A stretch of 5,839 nucleotides of DNA from Neisseriaceae bacterium (GTDB lineage Bacteria; Pseudomonadota; Gammaproteobacteria; Burkholderiales; UBA11063), in contig CANISK010000101.1 of assembly GCA_947470205.1 (NCBI GenBank), forward strand, positions 1-5,839. The letters are read 5' to 3'. Every line of letters begins with the position of its first letter. Positions within the stretch are counted from its first letter, which is position 1. The notes beneath the pieces were generated by a model. That model was not told where the DNA came from and did no database searches. It saw only the letters and a program-made list of their open reading frames with translations. Position numbers and translations under genes: made by a program. This document shows, in pieces, positions 1 through 4,949 of the stretch.

Positions 1-600
1 AATTGGGATTTAAACTAGACAACATCTCAAGTATTCTTAGTGGATCTGGATCTAATTTAGCAGCGTCAATTGCAATACTCACCGATGCCAAGACAATTGA
101 TAAATTTAAGCAATTAAAAGAATTGGGATTTAAACTAGACAACATCTCAAGTATTCTTAGTGGATCTGGATCTAATTTAGCAGCGTCAATTGCAATACTC
201 ACCGATGCCAAGACAATTGATAAATTTAAGCAATTAGAAAAATTGGGATTTAAACTAGACAACATCTCAAGTATTCTGAATGGATCTGGATCTAATTTAG
301 CAGCGTCAATTAAAATACTCACCGATGCCAATACAATTGAGAAATTTCAGCAATTAAAAAACATGGGATTTAAAATAGACAACACCTCAAGTATTCTGAA
401 TGGATCTGGATCTAATTTAGCAGCGTCAATTGAAATACTCACCGATGCCAATACAATTGAGAAATTTCAGCAATTAAAAGAATTGGGGTTTAAACCAGAC
501 AACATCTCAAGTATTCTGAATGGATCTGGATCTAATTTAGTAGCGTCAATTAAAATACTCACCGATGCCAATATCATTACTCAATTTAATAGATTTATAA
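1..600 (+). repeat. Five tandem 120-bp in-frame repeats
   Basis: The units are 1-120, 121-240, 241-360, 361-480 and 481-600, all exactly 120 bp with no indels. Units 1 and 2 differ at only two bases (117 versus 237 and 120 versus 240). Units 3-5 form a second subtype, with Asn for Ser at repeat residue 13, Asn for Lys at 30, and in units 3-4 Glu for Asp at 33 and Gln for Lys at 36. Unit 5 decays after base 570, where the array ends. The block TGGATCTGGATCTAATTTAG is the same in all units, silent positions included, which indicates recent duplication or gene conversion. Unit 1 begins at the window edge mid-array, so the copy number is unknown. Confidence 0.97.
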
Positions 601-1235
601 AACATCAAAATAATCAAGGTGGAATTTTATCTACTAAAATTGCTCAGAAATTAATTAAAACACTTATTAATATACCAAATAATAAACTTGCACAGCAATG
701 TGATGAGTTATGGAAATTTTTAGAACAATTACAAACACAACTACTATCAATAAAAAATAAATTAACGTATGATTTTAGTAATCCAAAGTTTTACGATCAC
801 ACAATTCCTGAAAGAAAAAACCTGATAAGTACGTTTATAAAAACAACAAGAAATATTAAAAATTCTTTAATGCGTGATATTTGTAATATATGGTCTAATG
901 ATGTAATTGAGCAATTAAATCCATCGAATGCCAAGAGTCAAATAGACAATTTTATACTTAAAGTTCCTGATATGAATCCTCCAAATACAAATCAACAACA
1001 AAATATTGTAGCTGATCAAGGTATGGATATTGAGAACGCTATGCAACAAGAAGAGTCGCAAAATAATAACCCCTATGGGCAAGTATATGGTGACACGTTC
1101 TACTTCAATGAACAAGGAGATAATAATGTTATGCCATATCTAAATAAGGATTTAGAATTTTTGGACAATGATTTGTTGCTCTTTGAAAAGTTTAATTATT
1201 CTCACGATGTAGTTTCATTAAACCCAAGCTTTTAA
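1..1235 (+). CDS. Tandem 40-residue helical-repeat protein, possibly TALE/mTERF-like nucleic-acid binder (5' end outside window)
   Basis: The reading frame is open from the left edge to a TAA at 1233-1235; residues are numbered from the Leu codon at 3. The TTG at 3 is an internal Leu codon of the repeat, so the true start lies upstream. Residues 1-200 are five 40-residue repeats of pattern LGFKxDNxSSIL-[S/N]-GSGSN, then LxASIxILTDAxxI and an amphipathic stretch. I read these as helix, Gly/Ser loop, helix, third helix. The loop and hydrophobic spacing recall TALE-like repeats (I-A-S-N-G-G-G-K-Q-A-L); the LKELGF joint recalls mTERF repeats. Residues 200-323 are a helical, Lys/Asn-rich region without a recognised domain. 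Residues 324-357 are rich in N and Q, and 383-397 (DLEFLDNDLLLFEKF) form an acidic-hydrophobic tail. There is no membrane segment or cysteine cluster. It converges on the ferredoxin gene. The ORF and repeats are certain; nucleic-acid binding is inference. It could instead be a protein-protein scaffold or adhesin. Confidence 0.85.
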   Translation, partial: LGFKLDNISSILSGSGSNLAASIAILTDAKTIDKFKQLKELGFKLDNISSILSGSGSNLAASIAILTDAKTIDKFKQLEKLGFKLDNISSILNGSGSNLAASIKILTDANTIEKFQQLKNMGFKIDNTSSILNGSGSNLAASIEILTDANTIEKFQQLKELGFKPDNISSILNGSGSNLVASIKILTDANIITQFNRFIKHQNNQGGILSTKIAQKLIKTLINIPNNKLAQQCDELWKFLEQLQTQLLSIKNKLTYDFSNPKFYDHTIPERKNLISTFIKTTRNIKNSLMRDICNIWSNDVIEQLNPSNAKSQIDNFILKVPDMNPPNTNQQQNIVADQGMDIENAMQQEESQNNNPYGQVYGDTFYFNEQGDNNVMPYLNKDLEFLDNDLLLFEKFNYSHDVVSLNPSF

Positions 1236-1243
1236 TCGCAACC

Positions 1244-1495
1244 TTATTTGATTTGCCATATTTTATGATATTTGGTGAGTAATATTTCTCGGCTTTCAGG
1301 GTTGGTTTTGTCAATATCAATACATGCCACAGGGCAGACTATCTGACACTGTGGCTCATCATAGTGACCAATACATTCAGTGCATAAATTAGGGTCTATC
1401 TCGTAAATATCAACCCCTTGATAAATAGCTTTATTGGGGCACTCTGGCTCACATACATCACAGTTTATGCATTCTTCGGTGATAAATAAAGACAT
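1244..1495 (-). CDS. 2[4Fe-4S] dicluster ferredoxin, YfhL/Allochromatium type
   Basis: This 83-residue soluble electron carrier has two clostridial-type cluster motifs: C9-x2-C12-x2-C15-x3-C19-P and C38-x2-C41-x8-C50-x3-C54-P. The 8-residue insertion between the second and third cysteines of motif two, the CPVxCI sequence with an extra Cys58, and a C-terminal extension after residue 60 are hallmarks of the Allochromatium vinosum/YfhL ferredoxin group rather than short clostridial ferredoxins. These carry two low-potential [4Fe-4S] clusters in the cytoplasm; the redox partner cannot be told from sequence. The ATG is preceded by a good Shine-Dalgarno, GAGGAA (1499-1504), four bases away. The gene starts 25 bp after the thiolase stop on the same strand, so the two are probably co-transcribed. 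Its stop lies 8 bp from the stop of the convergent repeat gene. Confidence 0.95.
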   Translation of the reverse strand: MSLFITEECINCDVCEPECPNKAIYQGVDIYEIDPNLCTECIGHYDEPQCQIVCPVACIDIDKTNPESREILLTKYHKIWQIK

Positions 1496-1520
1496 TAGTT
1501 CCTCGTGTGTAAAATTTTAA

Positions 1521-2699
1521 TTATTTTCTGCGCTCAACCAATAAACTAATCCCCATACCACCGCCGATACATAAAGTTGCAAGACCTTTTTTTGCGTTTC
1601 TTTGTTGCATAGCGTGTAATAAAGAGACTAATATCCGACACCCAGATGCACCGATGGGGTGTCCAAGAGCTATCGCCCCTCCATTTATATTTACTCGTGA
1701 TGGGTCTACCCCAAGCTCACGCACAACAGCCAAGCTTTGCGCTGCAAATGCCTCGTTTGCCTCAATCAAATCTATGTCATTAATATCCCAGTTTGCTTTT
1801 AAAAGTGCTTTTTGGGTGGCATGTATTGGCCCTAATCCCATATATTTCGGATCTAATCCAACAGATACACATTCTTTTATATATAAAAGTGGAGTGAGGC
1901 CAAGTTTATGCGCCATATCTTCACGCATAAGCATAATAGCTGCCGCGCCGTCATTTACACCGGAAGAATTACCAGCCGTCACCGTACCATCTGTTTTAAA
2001 GGATGGCTTGAGTCTAGTCACCATATCTAGTGTTATATTTGGGCGGATAAATTCATCTTGCTCAAATAAAACATCTCCGCCTTTTTGCGTCACTTTGATT
2101 GGGGCAATCTCATCTTTAAAATATCCATTTTTTTGTGCATATTCAGCCTTATTTTGCGAAGCAGTAGCATATGTATCTTGCTCTAGCTTGGTAATGCCAT
2201 ATTTTTCTGCAATATTCTCCGCAGTTATACCCATGTGGTAGTGGTTGTATGCATCCCATAATCCATCGTTTATCATGCTATCTACCATTGTGGAATTGCC
2301 CATTTTAATACCATTTCTCATACCATTGACAAGATGAGGGCTCATAGACATATTTTCTTGTCCACCAGCGATGACAATCTCGCTATCTCCATTTTTAATA
2401 GACTGTACACCAAGATGCACCGCCTTGAGACCAGAACCACATACTTGGTTGATGGTAAGTGATGGAGTTTCAATTGGTATACCAGCATGGATGGCGGATT
2501 GTCTTCCTGGGTTCTGCCCAGCTCCTGCGGTTAAAACTTGCCCCATGATAACTTCCGATATCATTGATGGGTCAATTTTGGTGTTGTTGATTAAATCTTT
2601 TATAACACAGCCACCAAGCATGGATGCTGGTATTTTGGATAGTGTTCCATTGAAGCTACCAATTGCGGTTCTTTTTGCCGCTACAATTACTATATTCAT
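1521..2699 (-). CDS. Acetyl-CoA acetyltransferase (biosynthetic-type thiolase)
   Basis: This cytoplasmic 392-residue enzyme condenses two acetyl-CoA to acetoacetyl-CoA, or runs in reverse, and can serve polyhydroxybutyrate, ketone-body, isoprenoid or short-chain fatty acid metabolism. The length matches the tetrameric PhaA/AtoB family. Catalytic residues are present: the acylated Cys87 in NQVCGSG, the NEAF motif at 315-318, His347 in GGAIALGHPIGASG, and the proton-shuttling Cys377 in CIGGGMG. The HMGITAEN segment (155-162), with Met at the substrate pocket, matches short-chain, acetyl-CoA-specific members. The ATG has only a weak Shine-Dalgarno (AAGAAAG, about 6 bases upstream). The 67-bp gap to the methyltransferase holds a possible weak promoter (AGAACA, then TATATAAC). 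The ferredoxin follows 25 bp downstream. G+C is clearly higher than in the neighbouring methyltransferase. No phaB or phaC is in the window, so phaA versus atoB cannot be decided. Confidence 0.97.
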   Translation of the reverse strand: MNIVIVAAKRTAIGSFNGTLSKIPASMLGGCVIKDLINNTKIDPSMISEVIMGQVLTAGAGQNPGRQSAIHAGIPIETPSLTINQVCGSGLKAVHLGVQSIKNGDSEIVIAGGQENMSMSPHLVNGMRNGIKMGNSTMVDSMINDGLWDAYNHYHMGITAENIAEKYGITKLEQDTYATASQNKAEYAQKNGYFKDEIAPIKVTQKGGDVLFEQDEFIRPNITLDMVTRLKPSFKTDGTVTAGNSSGVNDGAAAIMLMREDMAHKLGLTPLLYIKECVSVGLDPKYMGLGPIHATQKALLKANWDINDIDLIEANEAFAAQSLAVVRELGVDPSRVNINGGAIALGHPIGASGCRILVSLLHAMQQRNAKKGLATLCIGGGMGISLLVERRK

Positions 2700-2766
2700 A
2701 GTTTACTTTCTTGATATGTTATATACTCTAATTGCTCTATTTGTTCTAATGAAAAATTGTTCAACA

Positions 2767-3942
2767 TTAATCCCTCTCTAGCCATTTTTTTATTACTTCT
2801 GCAATTTGTTTGGCAAGTAGCGGTGGCACTGCATTACCAATTTGTCTATACATAGAATTTAAGCTACCCGTAAAGATGAAATCATCTGGAAAAGTTTGCA
2901 ATATTGCACACTCTCTCACAGACAATCTTCTCTTTTTGTTGATATGAATTTCTGGTTGCGTGGCGGTAATTGTATCACTTGGGCTATCCCAATTAGTTAT
3001 TCTTAATGATTGTTCAAATTTAATCTGTTTTAATTCTAATTCTGTAACTTGTTTATCAAATTTATCATCAAAATTTAAAATATCTTTTAATCTCCACCAG
3101 TCATTAATATTTGGAATAGATCCTGAATTATTATCCTTACGAAACCAATGTCCCGCAGTATGTGCGTATCCAAAAATATTATCAATTTTTTTAGTGGATA
3201 ACTCCGCCTTATTTCTCCAAAATTTTAAATAATCACAAATATCTTCTTGCTTTGGGGGGTTTTTTCTTGCATAAAATTTATCTTGCACATTAATTGATGC
3301 AATATGATTATTTATTATACGGTTATCAACTGTGATTTGATGGTTGGTAATCCACACATCTGACAAAAAACCAATTGCATCTTTTGTTGTAATTTTTTTA
3401 TTTTGTTTTTTAAGGGTTAATTTATCATAAATGCCAATCTTATTACCATATAATATAATTCGTTCTCTATTTTGAGGAACTCCATAGTTTGATGCATTTA
3501 ATAAAATATAATCTACGTGGTAACCAATTGCCTGAAAGTCTTTTTTAATCATATCCAAAACCATACCATTTTGCATAGACAATAGACCTTTTACATTTTC
3601 ACCAATGAATATTTTAGGAGATTTATCCCTAACTACCCTTAGCAATTCCTTATAAAGATAGTTCCTCATATCACTCATACTGCGTTTATTATTAGCAACA
3701 GAAAATCCTTGACATGGAAAGCCACCTAATACTACATCTATATTATCTGGAATCTTTGTGCTAGATATTTGAGTTATGTCACCCAATATAATTTCATTAC
3801 CAATATTATGTTTATAAGTTGCAACCGCATCTTTATTGAAATCGTTTGCCCATATTATATCAAAACCTGCTTGTTTAAAACCCAAGTCTAAACCACCAGC
3901 CCCAGAAAATAAAGAAACAACTTTATATTTATGTTTAGCCAT
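2767..3942 (-). CDS. DNA (cytosine-5-)-methyltransferase
   Basis: This 391-residue enzyme transfers a methyl group from S-adenosylmethionine to carbon 5 of cytosine in a specific DNA sequence. All core motifs are in canonical order: motif I SLFSGAGGLDLGF (10-22, SAM binding), motif IV GGFPCQGFS with catalytic Cys77 (73-81), motif VI ENV (115-117), motif VIII QNRERI (157-162), a variable target-recognition region (about 190-325), motif IX around RECAILQTFPDDF (343-355), and motif X QIGNAVPPLLAKQIA (367-381). The gene is intact and full length. The ATG has an AGGTG about 11 bases upstream. It lies 46 bp after the nitroreductase stop and has its own likely extended -10 promoter. No restriction endonuclease is recognisable in the window, so it may be orphan or have a distant partner. 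The low G+C relative to flanking metabolic genes suggests acquisition. The target sequence cannot be read from the protein by eye. Confidence 0.97.
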   Translation of the reverse strand: MAKHKYKVVSLFSGAGGLDLGFKQAGFDIIWANDFNKDAVATYKHNIGNEIILGDITQISSTKIPDNIDVVLGGFPCQGFSVANNKRSMSDMRNYLYKELLRVVRDKSPKIFIGENVKGLLSMQNGMVLDMIKKDFQAIGYHVDYILLNASNYGVPQNRERIILYGNKIGIYDKLTLKKQNKKITTKDAIGFLSDVWITNHQITVDNRIINNHIASINVQDKFYARKNPPKQEDICDYLKFWRNKAELSTKKIDNIFGYAHTAGHWFRKDNNSGSIPNINDWWRLKDILNFDDKFDKQVTELELKQIKFEQSLRITNWDSPSDTITATQPEIHINKKRRLSVRECAILQTFPDDFIFTGSLNSMYRQIGNAVPPLLAKQIAEVIKKWLERD

Positions 3943-3976
3943 GTTATTATTTACACCTATACGTGTTATTAAGCCT

Positions 3977-3985
3977 ATTATATCA
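3977..3985 (-). promoter_or_regulatory. Extended -10 promoter for the methyltransferase
   Basis: On the minus strand the sequence reads TGATATAAT, a perfect TATAAT with the upstream TGn of extended -10 promoters. The ATG is 34 bases downstream, which leaves a leader of roughly 28 nt. No good TTGACA-like -35 lies at 16-18 bp, which extended -10 promoters tolerate. It sits just after the nitroreductase stop (TAG, 3989-3991), so the methyltransferase need not depend on read-through. Confidence 0.55.
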
Positions 3986-3988
3986 TGG

Positions 3989-4654
3989 CTATTTAAAAAT
4001 CTTGGTAAAATTTGCTACATCAATACGAGAGGTGCGGTATTTGTTTATCACGTCAGTTGTGTTTTCATAGCCAACAGCAATCCCACAAAGTAAAATATTT
4101 TCATCCGAATACCCAAGGTGAGATCTGACAATATCAGGGTATTCAGCAAGGGCAGCCTGTGGACATGTGGCAAGGTTATAATGTATTGCCATTAGCATGA
4201 TGGATTGAATAAACATCCCACAATCCATATAAGAACCGCGCTCAATGGATTTATCCGCAAAAATGTATAATGTCACTGGAGCGTCAAATGAAGTATAATT
4301 TTTTGCCCATTGGTTTAGTCTAGCATTTTTATCTTGTTTGTCAATATTTAACGCACCATACATGGCAAGACCACACTCAATGCGTCTTTTTTGAAAGTCA
4401 TCGTTAAATTTGAGTGGGTAGTAGTTATAGTCTGGTTTTTTTGGAGTACCATTTTTAAATGCAGTTAGTAACGCATCATCTAATTCACGTTTTTTGTCAT
4501 TCATAACTACCGCGACAACCCACGGCTGTGTGTTAGTTCCAGATGGGGCATATTTTGCCGTGTCTATAATATCCATAATATATTCAAGCGGTACATCTTG
4601 CTTAAGAAAACTTCGTACTGAGTGGCGTTTTAAAATTGCATCTTTTATGTTCAT
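3989..4654 (-). CDS. Nitroreductase-family FMN-dependent oxidoreductase
   Basis: This 221-residue protein matches the usual length of homodimeric, FMN-binding NAD(P)H oxidoreductases that reduce nitro compounds, quinones or other electrophiles; the physiological substrate is unknown. The N-terminal RHSVRSF (10-16) and APSGTNTQPW (36-45) are family FMN-phosphate and isoalloxazine-binding motifs. Further family features are the dimer-interface helix around DCGMFIQSIMLMA (144-156), CPQAAL (164-169), GIAVGYEN (191-198) and a C-terminal basic KYRTSR (205-210) that contacts the FMN phosphate. It is cytoplasmic, with no signal peptide. The ATG is preceded by GGAAAA about 7-12 bases upstream. Upstream lies a nearly 300-bp spacer containing a 16-bp palindrome at 4690-4705 and a hairpin at 4786-4858, either of which could regulate it. 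The methyltransferase follows after 46 bp. G+C is similar to the thiolase. Family assignment is secure; the subfamily is not. Confidence 0.93.
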   Translation of the reverse strand: MNIKDAILKRHSVRSFLKQDVPLEYIMDIIDTAKYAPSGTNTQPWVVAVVMNDKKRELDDALLTAFKNGTPKKPDYNYYPLKFNDDFQKRRIECGLAMYGALNIDKQDKNARLNQWAKNYTSFDAPVTLYIFADKSIERGSYMDCGMFIQSIMLMAIHYNLATCPQAALAEYPDIVRSHLGYSDENILLCGIAVGYENTTDVINKYRTSRIDVANFTKIFK

Positions 4655-4689
4655 AGATTATTTTTCCATTAAAATATACTTTTCATTTC

Positions 4690-4705
4690 TAAATCCTAGG
4701 CTTTA
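4690..4705. promoter_or_regulatory. 16-bp near-perfect palindrome upstream of nitroreductase (operator candidate)
   Basis: TAAATCCTAGGCTTTA is a dyad with seven of eight pairs matching and a perfect CCTAGG core. It lies 36-51 bases upstream of the nitroreductase ATG, a position where a dimeric repressor or activator could act on its promoter. No convincing -35/-10 pair stands out around it; TATATT nearer the gene is a weak -10 candidate. The dyad is seen directly; operator function is inferred. Confidence 0.3.
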
Positions 4706-4775
4706 TTTTACAATAAAAAATTTATCTCTTAGAGCTTATTTGTTATTTTTTAATGTGAACTTTGAACTAAAACTT

Positions 4776-4858
4776 AAAACAAAAATGCCAGTACATATAA
4801 AATTCATCTTTTTAAGCGATTATGCTTTTTAATGAGAGGAACTTTAAATGTACTGGCA
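4776..4858 (-). ncRNA. Candidate small hairpin RNA with its own promoter and U-tract
   Basis: On the minus strand an extended -10 (TGTTATAAT) ends 7 bases before the 5' side of the 24-bp stem, so transcription would start at or next to the first stem base. The 3' side of the stem is followed by TTTTTGTTTT (4785-4776), resembling an intrinsic terminator. Together they would define an RNA of about 80 nt that is almost entirely one imperfect hairpin with a 25-nt A/U-rich loop. No known RNA family is recognised. The alternative is that this is only a terminator plus a chance TATAAT in AT-rich DNA. Confidence 0.35.
4786..4858. repeat. Long imperfect inverted repeat (24-bp arms, 25-nt loop)
   Basis: The left arm (4786-4809) and right arm (4835-4858) are reverse complements at 21 of 24 positions. 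The outer 11 bp are perfect: TGCCAGTACAT against ATGTACTGGCA. The loop (4810-4834) contains a small internal AAGC/GCTT pairing. Read on the minus strand, one of the three mismatches becomes a G-U wobble and the 3' side runs straight into TTTTTGTTTT, so the hairpin is better formed and terminator-like on that strand. It may act as a terminator for the unknown gene at 4950-5839, be a small RNA, or be a palindromic mobile repeat. No clear target-site duplication flanks it. Confidence 0.9.
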
Positions 4859-4865
4859 AAATCAA

Positions 4866-4874
4866 ATTATAACA
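4866..4874 (-). promoter_or_regulatory. Extended -10 promoter (TGTTATAAT) ahead of the hairpin
   Basis: The minus strand carries TGTTATAAT, a consensus -10 with the TGn extension. The hexamer 17 bp upstream is a poor -35. The expected start is about 4858-4859, at the base of the inverted repeat. It could drive the candidate hairpin RNA and, by read-through, the nitroreductase about 200 bp downstream. AT-rich sequence makes chance matches common. Confidence 0.4.
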
Positions 4875-4949
4875 CTTTTTGTACACATCTACGATGATTG
4901 TAAAAATTTTTGTACTTCTATTTTAAAATTTGTTAATCATTTACATAAT

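Noticed and set aside
3..5. TTG at position 3 as the start of the repeat protein
   Set aside because: It is the same Leu codon that opens units 2, 3 and 5, and bases 1-2 match the end of a preceding Glu or Lys codon, so the gene continues upstream.
46..57. Doubled GGATCT in each repeat (two GATC sites per unit) as a methylation-controlled element
   Set aside because: It simply encodes Gly-Ser-Gly-Ser with a preferred codon pair and is carried along by repeat duplication; nothing suggests regulation.
1..600. CRISPR array
   Set aside because: The 120-bp units are contiguous, have no variable spacers and encode a continuous protein.
1217..1236. Intrinsic terminator between the convergent genes
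   Set aside because: ATTAAA/TTTAAT is only a 6-bp A/T stem and neither strand has a following U-tract.
1654..2241. Plus-strand open frame of 195 codons inside the thiolase
   Set aside because: The thiolase on the other strand has all catalytic motifs; the antisense frame is Ser/Cys/Pro-rich with no recognisable domain. The same applies to plus-strand frames at 2371-2781, 2960-3232, 3836-4093, 4494-4832 and 5167-5361, and to the minus frame at 915-1115.
4786..4858. tRNA gene, suggested by 73 nt length and paired ends
   Set aside because: The pairing is one continuous long stem, with no D, anticodon or T arms and no CCA-like end.
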